Below, in pieces: positions 25,534 through 37,292 of a stretch of 64,000 nt of DNA; within the stretch, counting starts at the first letter, position 1, and each line of letters begins with the position of its first letter. A program made the position numbers and the translations under genes. The stretch is from the NCBI RefSeq assembly GCF_009451885.1, contig NZ_WIAO01000029.1, positions 1-64,000 on the forward strand, written 5' to 3'. The notes under the pieces were generated by a model. That model was not told the origin of the DNA, ran no database searches, and saw only the letters and a program-made list of their open reading frames with translations. This DNA comes from Glycomyces albidus (lineage in GTDB: Bacteria; Actinomycetota; Actinomycetes; Mycobacteriales; Micromonosporaceae).

Positions 25534-27339
25534 GTGGGCTCAGAGCGGTTGAAAACTCCAGAAGATTCCGAACCAGACAATCCCCCTGAACGTCGGACGG
25601 CGCTGACGAACCTGTGGCGGATGAAGAAGTACCTGTACCCCTACCGGTACCGCCTCGCGGTGCTCTGGTCGATGGTGCTCCTGAACATCGTGTCCGGCCT
25701 CGCGATCCCGCCGCTCGTCGGCCGCGCGATCGACGGGCCGATCGCCGACCGGGACATGGCCGGGCTGTGGGCGATCGTCGGCGTCATCGCCGCACTCGGC
25801 GCCGCCGACGCGGTCCTCCAGCTCGCGCGGCGCTACTTCCAGACCACCACCGCGATGGCCATCGAGGCCGACATCCGCGGCGCCCTGTACGAGCACCTCC
25901 AAGTGCTCCACACCGGGTTCCACGACCGGTGGCAGACCGGGCAGCTCCTCGCCCGCGTCACCTCCGACCTCGGCATGATCCGGCGGTTCTTCGCCGGCGG
26001 CCTCGTCTTCGCGATCACCTCGATCGGCATGATCGCCATCATCATGGGCCAGCTCCTGTTCATCGAATGGCGGCTGGCCCTCATCGTCGCCGCCTCCGCG
26101 GTCCCGCTGTTCCTCATCGGCCGCAAGTTCTTCCGCGAATACCTCCCCGCGGCCCGCTCCGAGCAGGACCAGTCCGGCGAGGTCTCCAGCGCCGCAGAGG
26201 AGTCGGCGCTCGGCATCCGCGCCATCAAGGCGCTCGGGCGCGGCCCGCTCATGGCGGCCCGCTTCGAGAAGGAGGCCGCCGAGCTGCGGTCCCGCAGCAT
26301 CTTCAAGAGCATGATCGCCTCCCGGTCCTGGTCGGGCTACGACGCCATCGCGACCGCCGCCATCGGCGCCGTCCTCGTCCTCGGCTCGACCATGGTCGCC
26401 GGCGGCTCCCTGTCGGTCGGCGACCTGACCGCGTTCATCATGCTGCAGCTCGCCCTCCTGTGGCCGATCGAGGCGTCGGGCTGGGTCATGGCCCACGGCA
26501 ACGAGGCCATGACCGCCGCCGACCGCGTCTACGAGGTCTTCGACACCGAACCGGCCATCAAGGACCGGCCCGGCGCCAAGGCCGTCGACCGCGGCGACGT
26601 CCGCGGCGAACTCGTCTTCGAGAACGTCCGCTTCGCGTTCGAGGACGACTCCCGCGAGATCCTCCGCGGCGTCGACCTGCGCGTGCAGCCCGGCGAGACC
26701 GTCGCCATCGCCGGCAAGACCGGCTCGGGCAAGAGCACCCTGGTCTCGCTCCCCTCGCGCCTGAACGACCCGACCGGCGGCCGGATCCTCTTGGACGGCA
26801 CCGACATCCGCGACCTGAGACTCGAGAACCTCCGCTCGGTCGTCACCACCGCGTTCGAGGAGGCCACGCTGTTCTCGATGAGCGTGCGCGAGAACCTCGC
26901 GCTCGGGCGGCCCGACGCGGACGAGCGCGACCTCGAAGAGGCCGTGCGCGTCGCCCAGGCCGAATTCGTGTACGACCTGCCGTACGGGCTCGACACCCGC
27001 ATCGGCGAGCAGGGCCTGTCCCTGTCCGGCGGCCAGCGCCAGCGCCTCGCGCTCGCCCGCGCGGTGGTCGTACGCCCGGCAGTGCTCGTCCTCGACGACC
27101 CGCTCTCCGCGCTCGACGTCCACACCGAGGAGCTGGTCGAGCGGGCGCTCGCGCAGGTCCTGCAGGACACGACCGCCCTGGTCGTGGTCCACCGGCCGTC
27201 CACGGTCGCCTTGGCGGACAAGGTGGCGCTGCTCCACGAGGGCCGGATCGCGGCCTTCGGGAGGCACTCCGAGCTGATGGCCTCCAGCCCCGAGTACGTC
27301 GACGTGCTCTCCGCAGAATCCGAAGAGGTGGCCGCGTGA
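25534..27339 (+). CDS. ABC exporter half-transporter, degenerate-site subunit
   Basis: A 601-residue type IV exporter: a six-helix membrane domain (about residues 35-330) followed by one ATPase domain. Walker A (GKTGSGKST) and signature (LSLSGGQRQRLALARA) are intact. The residue after Walker B is Asp instead of the catalytic Glu (VLVLDDPLSALD), and the Q-loop Gln is replaced (TAFEEATLF). The GTG at 25534 is favoured by the promoter position. It is coupled to the next gene by a 4-base GTGA overlap and forms a heterodimer with it. The exported substrate is unknown. Confidence 0.9.
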   Translation: MGSERLKTPEDSEPDNPPERRTALTNLWRMKKYLYPYRYRLAVLWSMVLLNIVSGLAIPPLVGRAIDGPIADRDMAGLWAIVGVIAALGAADAVLQLARRYFQTTTAMAIEADIRGALYEHLQVLHTGFHDRWQTGQLLARVTSDLGMIRRFFAGGLVFAITSIGMIAIIMGQLLFIEWRLALIVAASAVPLFLIGRKFFREYLPAARSEQDQSGEVSSAAEESALGIRAIKALGRGPLMAARFEKEAAELRSRSIFKSMIASRSWSGYDAIATAAIGAVLVLGSTMVAGGSLSVGDLTAFIMLQLALLWPIEASGWVMAHGNEAMTAADRVYEVFDTEPAIKDRPGAKAVDRGDVRGELVFENVRFAFEDDSREILRGVDLRVQPGETVAIAGKTGSGKSTLVSLPSRLNDPTGGRILLDGTDIRDLRLENLRSVVTTAFEEATLFSMSVRENLALGRPDADERDLEEAVRVAQAEFVYDLPYGLDTRIGEQGLSLSGGQRQRLALARAVVVRPAVLVLDDPLSALDVHTEELVERALAQVLQDTTALVVVHRPSTVALADKVALLHEGRIAAFGRHSELMASSPEYVDVLSAESEEVAA

Positions 27340-29207
27340 CCCTCACGACGAAGACAGCGACCGGGAAGTCCGACAAGCACGCGTCGTGGCGCGGGCGCGC
27401 CGAGTCCGCGGAGGCGGACCGGACCAGCGCCGAAGTCGACGACGCCGAGTCGATCAAGGAGCTGCGGGCCCAGAGCCGGCGGCTCCTGGGCTGGATGATG
27501 CGGCCCCACAAGAAGGGGATCGCGTTCCTGTGCGGGATCCTCGTGGTCCAGAACTTCACGAGCATGGCCACACCGCTGCTGGTCATGTTCGGCATCGACA
27601 ACGCGATCCCGGCGATATCCGAACGCGGCGACTACTCGATGCTGATCGGGATCGCCGTGGTCTTCGCGGTGGTGTCGGTCCTCAAGTACGTGTGCGTGCG
27701 CCTGTACATCGCGCAGTCGGCGAAGGTCGGCAATGCGATGCTGTTCGCGCTGCGCAACCGGGTGTTCCGCAAGTTCCAGGACCTGTCGGTGTCCTTCCAC
27801 GAGCGGTTCACGTCGGGGCGGGTCACCGCCCGGCAGAGCTCCGACATGGAGTCCATCCGGGAGATGACGGAGAACGGCGTGGACGACCTGGTCCTGGCCG
27901 CGCTGAACGTCGTCACCATCACGATCGTGATGCTGGTGATCGACCCGCTGCTGGCGGCGGTGTCGCTGATGACGTTCCCGCTCATGCTGCTGCTGGGCCG
28001 CTGGTTCAGCCGGGTCTCCGCGGTGGCGTACCGGCGGGCCCGCGAGACCGTGGCGCTCCTGATCGTCTACTTCGTCGAGTCGATGGGCGGGGTGCGGGCG
28101 GTCCAGGCGTACCGGCGCGAGCCGCGCGACCTGGAGCTGTTCTCGGACCTGAACACGGACAACCGGTTCGCGCAGGCGCGCGGGCACCAGCAGAACGCGT
28201 TCATGTCCGGCGGGATGCGCGGCATCGGCCACCTGGCCACGGTCGTGGTGCTGCTCTTCGGCGGCTGGCAGGTCATGCAGGGCAACACCGAAGTCGGTGT
28301 GCTCGCGGCGTTCCTGCTGTACATGAAGCGGTTCTTCGACCCGCTGAACGAGCTGGTGCAGTTCTACAACGTGCTGCAGTCGGCGACCTCGGCCCTGGAG
28401 AAGCTCTCGGGCGTCCTCGACGAGAAGGTCGAGGTGCCCGAGCCCGAGCGGCCGAAGTCGATCACGGCGCCGCGCGGGGAGCTGCGCTTCGACGACGTGC
28501 ACTTCCAGTACCGCGAGGACCAGGTGGTCCTGCCGGGCCTGGACCTGCACATCCCCGGCGGGCAGACGCTGGCGCTCGTGGGCGCGACGGGCGCGGGCAA
28601 AACCACGATCGCGAAGCTCGTGAGCCGCTTCTACGACCCGGGTTCGGGTTCGGTGTCGCTGGACGGCGTGGACCTGCGCGACCTCGCCGAGGCGGAGCTG
28701 CGCAGGCACATCGTGATGATCACCCAGGAGAACTTCCTGTTCAACGGGACGATCGCGGAGAACATCGAGCTGGGCCGGCCGGGCGCGTCCAGGGAGCGGA
28801 TCATCGAGGCGGCACAGGTCGTCGGGGCGCACGAGTTCATCGACTCGCTGCCCGAGGGGTACGACACGCACGTGCGCAAGCGCGGGGGCCGCCTGTCCGC
28901 GGGACAGCGGCAGCTCGTGGTGTTCGCGCGGGCGTTCCTGGCGGATCCGCGGGTGCTCATCCTCGACGAGGCGACCTCGTCGCTCGACATCCCGTCGGAG
29001 CGCCTGGTGCAGCGGGCCCTGCGCACGATCCTGGCCGACCGGACGGCGATCATCATCGCCCACCGGCTCTCCACGGTGGAGATCGCCGACCGGGTGATCG
29101 TCCTCGAGCACGGCCGCATCATCGAGGACGGCCGCCCCGAGGAGCTGATCGACCACGGCGGCGAGTACGCGACCCTGCACCGGCAGTGGGAGGACTCCCT
29201 GGTCTAG
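27336..29207 (+). CDS. ABC exporter half-transporter, catalytic subunit
   Basis: A 623-residue partner of the preceding protein: a charged N-terminal extension of about 45 residues, six membrane helices, then the ATPase domain. Walker A is GATGAGKTT, the Q-loop ITQENFLF is normal, Walker B LILDEATSSLD has the catalytic Glu, and the H-loop is IIAHRLST. Its signature is altered to LSAGQRQ. With the partner's Asp after Walker B, this gives one canonical and one degenerate ATP site, as in heterodimeric exporters such as TM287/288 and LmrCD. Confidence 0.92.
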   Translation: MTLTTKTATGKSDKHASWRGRAESAEADRTSAEVDDAESIKELRAQSRRLLGWMMRPHKKGIAFLCGILVVQNFTSMATPLLVMFGIDNAIPAISERGDYSMLIGIAVVFAVVSVLKYVCVRLYIAQSAKVGNAMLFALRNRVFRKFQDLSVSFHERFTSGRVTARQSSDMESIREMTENGVDDLVLAALNVVTITIVMLVIDPLLAAVSLMTFPLMLLLGRWFSRVSAVAYRRARETVALLIVYFVESMGGVRAVQAYRREPRDLELFSDLNTDNRFAQARGHQQNAFMSGGMRGIGHLATVVVLLFGGWQVMQGNTEVGVLAAFLLYMKRFFDPLNELVQFYNVLQSATSALEKLSGVLDEKVEVPEPERPKSITAPRGELRFDDVHFQYREDQVVLPGLDLHIPGGQTLALVGATGAGKTTIAKLVSRFYDPGSGSVSLDGVDLRDLAEAELRRHIVMITQENFLFNGTIAENIELGRPGASRERIIEAAQVVGAHEFIDSLPEGYDTHVRKRGGRLSAGQRQLVVFARAFLADPRVLILDEATSSLDIPSERLVQRALRTILADRTAIIIAHRLSTVEIADRVIVLEHGRIIEDGRPEELIDHGGEYATLHRQWEDSLV

Positions 29208-29238
29208 GGCCCGGTCAGGCGCGGCCGGCGGGGGGTCG

Positions 29239-30042
29239 CTAGGAGGCGGTCAGGATGTAGTAGTCGATCCAGCCGTTCTCGTAGCAGCGCAGCCAGTTGC
29301 GGCCCCAGGAGTCGCGGTACTCGGTCTGGGCGACCCAGCGGTCGAACTGGCGCCACACGTGCTCGCCGATGGACTCGACTTCGACCTTCGCGAAGCCGGC
29401 GGCCGAGAGGTCGCCGGCGAAGGCGCCGACGGGGCGGACCACGTCGACGCCGGTCGCGACCGTCTCGATGAGGTCGGCGACCGGGGTCTCTCCGGCGTCG
29501 TCGGGGGCGAAGAACGTCGCGGCCGCGAAGCTCCCGCCGGGTCTGAGCACGCGGCGGGCCTCGCGGGCCACGGCGGCGAGGTCGTCGACGTGCTGGAGCG
29601 CCTCGACGGAGTAGACGCCGTCGAACGAGTCGGCGGGGAACGGGATCTCGGTGACCGAGCCTTCGTGGAAGCCCAGGCGGCCCGAGAGCTTCTCGAGGGC
29701 GGCGGCGTTGGTCTCGGCGGCCCTGGCGAGCTGGGCTTTCGACCGGTCGAGCCCGGAGACGTACGCGGCGAACTCGCGGGCCACGAGCGCCGTCCCGACA
29801 CCGATGCCGCATCCGAGTTCGAGGAGCTGGACGCCTGGCGGCGTCGACAGGCGGGACACGACCTGCCGGTACAGCTCGGCCTGGCTGGCGGTCCGCTCCT
29901 CGACGGTGATGTCCCGGTGGGGCGCGATCTCGCCCCAGTACCCGTAGTTGATGAACGACCCCGAGAAGATCGTCAGCGAGCCGAGGTCCAGCTCCCCGTA
30001 CATGAGATCCCGCTTGGCCTGTACGTCGTTTTCCTGTTCCAT
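29239..30042 (-). CDS. SAM-dependent class I methyltransferase
   Basis: A 267-residue methyltransferase of the UbiE/Methyltransf_11 type. Motif I is LLELGCGIGVGT and the acidic residue ending strand 2 is in SGLDRSKAQL. The post-motif region SFDGVYSVEALQHVDDL is typical of small-molecule methyltransferases acting on polyketides, sarcosine or sterols. The methyl acceptor is unknown. The ATG at 30042 is chosen; a longer in-frame extension to 30132 has no homology. It is convergent with the ABC exporter, with a 31-base gap. Confidence 0.85.
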   Translation of the reverse strand: MEQENDVQAKRDLMYGELDLGSLTIFSGSFINYGYWGEIAPHRDITVEERTASQAELYRQVVSRLSTPPGVQLLELGCGIGVGTALVAREFAAYVSGLDRSKAQLARAAETNAAALEKLSGRLGFHEGSVTEIPFPADSFDGVYSVEALQHVDDLAAVAREARRVLRPGGSFAAATFFAPDDAGETPVADLIETVATGVDVVRPVGAFAGDLSAAGFAKVEVESIGEHVWRQFDRWVAQTEYRDSWGRNWLRCYENGWIDYYILTAS

Positions 30043-30248
30043 CGCCCGATTCTCACATACGGGTTGCGGACTTCCCCGGACGCGCCGGAGCCTCGTAAAC
30101 CGCTCTGACCGATACCGTAGGTAGACGATCATAGATATCGACCGCGCTCGAAATCAAATGTCGGGAACACGACTCAAACGATCGCGACACGCGACTACAG
30201 AAGGTACGATCGGAGTCCGCGCTTCGTTACGTTGAGGAGGTGAAAACA

Positions 30249-30458
30249 ATGTCCAGAACAGTCATCAACCTCGACGACGACCTCTGCGCCCAGGCGGCGG
30301 AAATCCTCGGTACGACAACCAAGGTCAGCACCGTCAACGCCGCGCTCAAGGAGCTGGTGAGCCGAAAGAAGCGGCAAGAGCTCCTGGATTGGCTTGCCGA
30401 AGGCAACCTCTCCGACTTCGCGGACGACGAGCTTCGGGAACGCGCATGGCGGCGGTAG
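30249..30458 (+). CDS. vapB: VapB-type antitoxin (type II TA)
   Basis: A 69-residue protein starting MSRTVINLDDDL, the ribbon-helix-helix start of VapB antitoxins, followed by a helix (STVNAALKELVSRKKRQ) and an acidic tail that would wrap the toxin. The ATG at 30249 has a perfect AGGAGGTG site 6 bases upstream, so the GTG at 30240 inside that site is not the start. Its end overlaps the toxin start by 13 bases. It should repress its own promoter. Confidence 0.88.
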   Translation: MSRTVINLDDDLCAQAAEILGTTTKVSTVNAALKELVSRKKRQELLDWLAEGNLSDFADDELRERAWRR

Positions 30459-30868
30459 CGAAGTTCATCGTCGACACCAGCATCATGGCACGTCAGCAGA
30501 AGCCGCGTATCAGTGAACGCATTCGCACCTTCTCGGATCGAGGCGTTCTCGGCATCTGCTCGATGGTCATGATGGAGATGCTGACCAGCGCCCGGAACCA
30601 GAGGGAGGCCGAAATCTGGCTGACGCTGGCGCGTGAGTTCGAGTGCCTCCCGATGCCCGATGAGATCTGGGATCGAGCCATCGCGGTCCAGTCGAAGCTT
30701 GTCCAGCAGTCCCTGCACCGCGCGGTCAAGCTGCCGGATCTCCTCATCGCCGCGACCGCCGAGCGACATGGGGTCACCGTGCTCCACTACGACCGCGACT
30801 ACGACCGCATCGCCGAGGTGACCGGCCAGCCCGTCGAATGGGTGGTGCCTCCCGGCGAAGCCGACTGA
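30446..30868 (+). CDS. vapC: VapC-type PIN-domain ribonuclease toxin
   Basis: A 140-residue PIN-domain RNase. The acidic metal-binding residues are visible: Asp in FIVDTSIM, Glu in MMEMLTS, Asp in KLPDLLIAATAE and Asp in HYDRDYDRI. It is intact and translationally coupled to vapB. The pair sits between the methyltransferase and miaB and ends in a hairpin. The RNA target cannot be predicted. Confidence 0.88.
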   Translation: MAAVAKFIVDTSIMARQQKPRISERIRTFSDRGVLGICSMVMMEMLTSARNQREAEIWLTLAREFECLPMPDEIWDRAIAVQSKLVQQSLHRAVKLPDLLIAATAERHGVTVLHYDRDYDRIAEVTGQPVEWVVPPGEAD

Positions 30869-30892
30869 CACCCCGCTCTCCCCCAGAATGAA

Positions 30893-30915
30893 GCCCGCCG
30901 GCGTCGCCGGCGGGC
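30893..30915. terminator. Bidirectional terminator between vapC and miaB
   Basis: GCCCGCCGGC pairs perfectly with GCCGGCGGGC across a 3-base loop and is followed by GTTTC on the plus strand. It separates two convergent genes. Confidence 0.7.
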
Positions 30916-30931
30916 GTTTCGCGTCTCCGGG

Positions 30932-32437
30932 TCAGCAGGCGCAGGCGGGCCCGTCCTGCGCCACCGCGGGCTTCTTGCCGATCGAGGGCATGCCGAGGCT
31001 GACGCCGGGGAGCTTGGTGGCCTTGCCCGCGGCCCAGGCGTCGCCGGCCTTGGTCCTGCGGTGGGTGAGGACCGCGCCGTCGGCGACGAGGTGGTGCGGG
31101 GCGCCGTAGGTGATCGTCGTGGTGACGACGTCGCCGGGGCGGACGCCTTCGGCGTTGCCGGCCGGGTCGGCCTCGGAGGGGGTGACGGCGAAGTGGACGA
31201 GGCGGCCGTCGCGGGCGCGGCCGGTGAGGCGGCCGGTGGCCTCGTCCTTGCGGCCGTCGCCGGCGGTGACCAGGACTTCGACCTCCGTGCCCTCGAGCTT
31301 GCGGTTCTCCTCCCAGGAGACACGCTCCTGGAGGGCGATGAGGCGCTCGTACCGCTCCTGGACGACGGCCTTGGGGATCTGGTCGTCCATGGTCGCGGCC
31401 GGGGTGCCGGGGCGGATCGAGTACTGGAACGTGAAGGCGCTGGAGAAGCGGGCCTGCTCGACCACGTCGAGGGTCGCCTGGAAGTCCTCCTCGGTCTCGC
31501 CGGGGAAGCCCACGATGATGTCGGTGGTGATGGCCGCGTCGGGCATCGCCGCGCGGACCTTGTCGAGGATCTCCAGGTACTTGCCGGAGCGGTAGGAGCG
31601 GCGCATCTCCTTGAGGACCCGGTCCGAGCCGGACTGGAGCGGCATGTGGAGCGAGTGGCAGACGTTCGGGGTCTCGGCCATGGCGGCGATGACGTCGTCG
31701 GTGAAGTTCTTCGGGTGCGGGCTGGTGAAGCGGACCCGCTCCAGGCCCTCGATCCCGCCGCAGGCGCGCAGGAGCTTCCCGAACGCGAGCTTGTCGCCGA
31801 ACTCGACGCCGTACGTGTTCACGTTCTGGCCCAGGAGGGTCACCTCGGAGACGCCCTCGGCGACGAGCGCGCGGACCTCGGCGAGGATCTCGCCGGGGCG
31901 GCGGTCCTTCTCCTTGCCGCGCAGGGACGGCACGATGCAGAACGTGCAGGTGTTGTTGCAGCCCACGGAGATCGAGACCCAGCCGGAGTAGGTCGACTCG
32001 CGCTTGGTGGGCAGCGTGGAGGGGAAGGTCTCGAGGGACTCGAGGATCTCGACCTCGGCGGCGCGGTTGTGGCGGGCGCGCTCGAGCAGCGCCGGGAGCG
32101 AGCCGATGTTGTGGGTGCCGAAGACCGCGTCGACCCAGGGGGCGCGCTTGACGATCTCGCCGCGGTCCTTCTGCGCCAGGCAGCCGCCGACGGCGATCTG
32201 CATGTCGGGGTTCTCGCGCTTGGCCGGGGCGAGGTGGCTGAGGTTGCCGTACAGCTTGTTGTCGGCGTTCTCGCGCACCGCGCAGGTGTTGAACACGACC
32301 AGGTCGGGCGCGTCGGCGCCGTCGACCGGGACGTACCCGGCCGCTTCGAGCAGTCCCCCGATGCGCTCGGAGTCGTGCACGTTCATCTGACAGCCGTACG
32401 TCTTCACCTGGTACGTCTTCACACCGTTCACAGCCAC
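30932..32437 (-). CDS. miaB: tRNA-2-methylthio-N6-dimethylallyladenosine synthase
   Basis: A 501-residue radical-SAM methylthiotransferase acting on i6A37, the product of MiaA. Domain order: an N-terminal MTTase domain with cluster cysteines at YGCQMN, NTCAVRE and GGCLAQ; the radical-SAM core with CNNTCTFC; and a C-terminal TRAM domain. The start is a GTG at 32437; another GTG two codons on is equally possible. The C-terminal tail has an extra ~30 residues ending in two cysteines. It stands alone. Confidence 0.94.
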   Translation of the reverse strand: MAVNGVKTYQVKTYGCQMNVHDSERIGGLLEAAGYVPVDGADAPDLVVFNTCAVRENADNKLYGNLSHLAPAKRENPDMQIAVGGCLAQKDRGEIVKRAPWVDAVFGTHNIGSLPALLERARHNRAAEVEILESLETFPSTLPTKRESTYSGWVSISVGCNNTCTFCIVPSLRGKEKDRRPGEILAEVRALVAEGVSEVTLLGQNVNTYGVEFGDKLAFGKLLRACGGIEGLERVRFTSPHPKNFTDDVIAAMAETPNVCHSLHMPLQSGSDRVLKEMRRSYRSGKYLEILDKVRAAMPDAAITTDIIVGFPGETEEDFQATLDVVEQARFSSAFTFQYSIRPGTPAATMDDQIPKAVVQERYERLIALQERVSWEENRKLEGTEVEVLVTAGDGRKDEATGRLTGRARDGRLVHFAVTPSEADPAGNAEGVRPGDVVTTTITYGAPHHLVADGAVLTHRRTKAGDAWAAGKATKLPGVSLGMPSIGKKPAVAQDGPACAC

Positions 32438-32760
32438 CTCCCCAGGATAGACGCGAGGCCCGTCACACGATCAGGGCCGGGAGCGCGACCGTCCGATCAC
32501 CGCGCGTGATCGTATGAGCGCCTACTGTGCACAGTCGTCCGCACAGCATGCACATCCATTCAGTGAATGCGAGATGTTAGCCCTTATTGATCACGGTAAA
32601 GCCCGCTAGCCGACAAAACTTATTCTTGTCCGGTCTTGTGCGTCCCGGACCGTCCTTATAAGGTGGCCTGCGTGTCGCCCCATTCCCCCACGAGGGGGCG
32701 GCTTCCCCACCAAAGACCCCAACAGCCTCTCTACTCCATCCTTTCTGATCAAGGAAGAAC
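32438..32760. other. Intergenic region between miaB and livK
   Basis: 323 bases separate two divergent genes and contain no gene. The part from 32580 to 32670 is relatively AT-rich. It holds CTTATAAGG near 32655 as a probable -10 region for the branched-chain amino acid importer, although the -35 box is uncertain. An AGGAAG site precedes the livK ATG. Confidence 0.4.
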
Positions 32761-33936
32761 ATGCGCCTCAAATCCACCACCGGCGCGGCCTTGGCCGCTG
32801 CCGCCCTGCTCGCGACCGGTGCCTGCGTCTCACAAGACGCCGACAACGCCTCCGCCGACAGCGCCCTCTCAGGTACGGGCACCGGCGCGGACTGCACCAT
32901 CGACGAGACCGTCAAGATCGGCGCCGTCTTCAGCCTCACCGAAGCCGCCGCGTTCGCCGGCCTCTACCAGCAAGAAGGCCTCGAACTGGGCTTCGAGGAG
33001 CTCAACGCCGCCGGCGGCATCCAGTACGAGGTGATCCTCGAGGACGACGCCACCAGCGTCGACGGCTCCGTCGCCGCCTTCGAGAAGCTCATCGACCGCG
33101 ACAAGGTCAGCGCCATCGTCGGCCCGACCCTCTCCAACATGGCGTTCACGACCTACACCGACGCCCAGAGCGCCGGCGTGCCCGCGCTCGGCGTCTCCAC
33201 GACCGCCGAGGGCATCCCTGAGATCGGCGACTACATCTTCCGCGCCTCGCTGCCCGAAGAGGTCGCCCTCGCCGCCAGCATCCCCGCCGCCAAGGAGGCC
33301 CTGAACCTCACCAAGGTCGCCGTCCTCTACGACAGCGCCGACGAGTTCACCGCCTCGGCCTTCAACACCATCTCCGACGTCCTCGCCGACGAGGGCATCG
33401 AAGTCGTCGCCGAAGAGACCTTCGAGACCGCCGACACCGACTTCTCGGCGCAGCTCACCGCCGTCCTCGAGGCCGAGCCCGACGCCGTCATCCTCTCCGC
33501 CCTGCCCGGCGCCACCGTCCCGCTCGTCAAGCAGGCCCGCGAACTCGGCATCGACGCCCCGATCGTCGGCGGCAACGCCTTCAACTCCCCCGTCCTGGTC
33601 GGCGCGCTCGAAGACGCCGCCGAGGGCCTCATCGTCGGCGGCGCCTGGAGCGCGGCGTCCGAGACCACCGGCAACGCCGAGTTCATCGCGACCTACACCG
33701 AGAAGTACGGCCGCGCGCCCGACCAGTTCGCCGCCCAGGCGTACACCGCCGCGTACCTGATCGACCAGGCCATCCGCGCCGACTGCGACGCCAACCGCGA
33801 GGCCATCAAGGACAACCTCGGCCAGATCCTGGAATACGATTCCATCCTCGGCCCGATCTCGCTCGACGAGAACGGCGAGGTCCACCAGGAGCCGGTCGTC
33901 CAGATCATCCGCGACGGCGCCTTCACGCTGCTCTAA
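32761..33936 (+). CDS. livK: Branched-chain amino acid ABC transporter, substrate-binding lipoprotein
   Basis: A 391-residue periplasmic-binding-fold protein (Peripla_BP_6). A signal peptide ends at the lipobox TGAC (Cys22), followed by an Asp/Ser-rich linker. The segments VKIGAVFSLTEAAAFAGLYQQEG and SAIVGPTLSNMAF match Leu/Ile/Val-binding proteins. The ligand is inferred from the family only. It is the first gene of a four-gene importer and has a good AGGAAG site. Confidence 0.9.
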   Translation: MRLKSTTGAALAAAALLATGACVSQDADNASADSALSGTGTGADCTIDETVKIGAVFSLTEAAAFAGLYQQEGLELGFEELNAAGGIQYEVILEDDATSVDGSVAAFEKLIDRDKVSAIVGPTLSNMAFTTYTDAQSAGVPALGVSTTAEGIPEIGDYIFRASLPEEVALAASIPAAKEALNLTKVAVLYDSADEFTASAFNTISDVLADEGIEVVAEETFETADTDFSAQLTAVLEAEPDAVILSALPGATVPLVKQARELGIDAPIVGGNAFNSPVLVGALEDAAEGLIVGGAWSAASETTGNAEFIATYTEKYGRAPDQFAAQAYTAAYLIDQAIRADCDANREAIKDNLGQILEYDSILGPISLDENGEVHQEPVVQIIRDGAFTLL

Positions 33937-33990
33937 CCCTCCACCGGAACCCCGGCGGACGCCCACCACCTCCGTACAGGAAATCCAGAC

Positions 33991-34868
33991 ATGCTGCAAC
34001 AGTTGGCGAACGGCGTGTTCGCAGGTTCGATCTACGCCCTCTTCGCAATCGGCTTCACGCTCGTGTTCGGCGTGCTCCGGCACCTGAACCTCGCCCACCC
34101 GGCGGTGTTCACGGCCGGCGCCTTCATCGGCATCGAGGTCGCGGCGCGGACCGCGATCCCGGTGTGGATCCTGTTCCCGGTCGTGGCCCTGTTCGGGGCG
34201 ATCGCCGGGGTCCTCGTGGAGCGCATCGCGTTCCGCCCGCTCCGCGGGCGGGACGACGAGCACTTCGCCGGGCTCATCTCGTCCATCGCGCTCGGCGGCG
34301 TCGTCATCGCGCTCCTCCAGGCGCGCTACGGCACCGAGCCGCAGAGCTTCGACATGGACTACTTCCCGAACCGGCTGTTCGAGATCGCCGGGGTCCGCGT
34401 CACGCTGACGCAGCTCGTGACCCTGGGCCTGGCCCTGGTGCTCATGCTCGGACTCGCCTGGCTCGTCTCGGCGACACCGCTGGGGCGGTCCATGCGGGCC
34501 GTGGCCGAGAACCCGACGGCCGCGAAGGTCCTGGGGGTCAACGTGGGGAGGGTGACCGCCGGGACGTACGCGCTCTCGTCGGCGCTCGGCACCGTCGCCG
34601 GCGCACTCCTGGCCCTCAACCTCGGCCAGGCCGGGCGCGACCTCGGCGCCTCGATCGAACTGGTCGGATTCGCAGTGATCATCCTCGGCGGCCTCGGCTC
34701 ACTGTGGGGCGCCATGGCCGCCGGGGTGGTCCTCGGCATCGCCGAGGCCCTGACGATCCACCTGTTCGACTCCACCTGGAAGAGCATGGTCGCCTTCGCG
34801 CTGCTCTTCGCGGTCCTCGTCGTGCGCCCGCGCGGCCTCTTCGGCCACGTCAAGGTCAGGGAGGTCTG

Positions 34869-34869
<1 letters not shown>
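33991..34869 (+). CDS. livH: Branched-chain amino acid ABC transporter, permease LivH
   Basis: A 292-residue permease with about eight membrane helices. It begins MLQQLANGVFAGSIYALFAIGFTLVFGVLRHLNLAH, split here as a typical LivH start followed by the conserved NLAHP loop. The ATPase-contact EAA-like loop is MRAVAENPTAAKVLGVNV. Its stop overlaps the start of the next gene as TGATG. Confidence 0.9.
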
Positions 34870-37263
<2,394 letters not shown>

Positions 37264-37292
37264 CGCCGGCGCCCGCCGAAGGAACCCCTGAG

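Noticed and set aside
25614-29207. A 1197-codon open frame spanning both ABC exporter genes
   Set aside because: It follows the second subunit's true frame only in its last half. The first half is Arg/Pro-rich shadow sequence over the real first gene. The GTGA overlap shows two separate genes.
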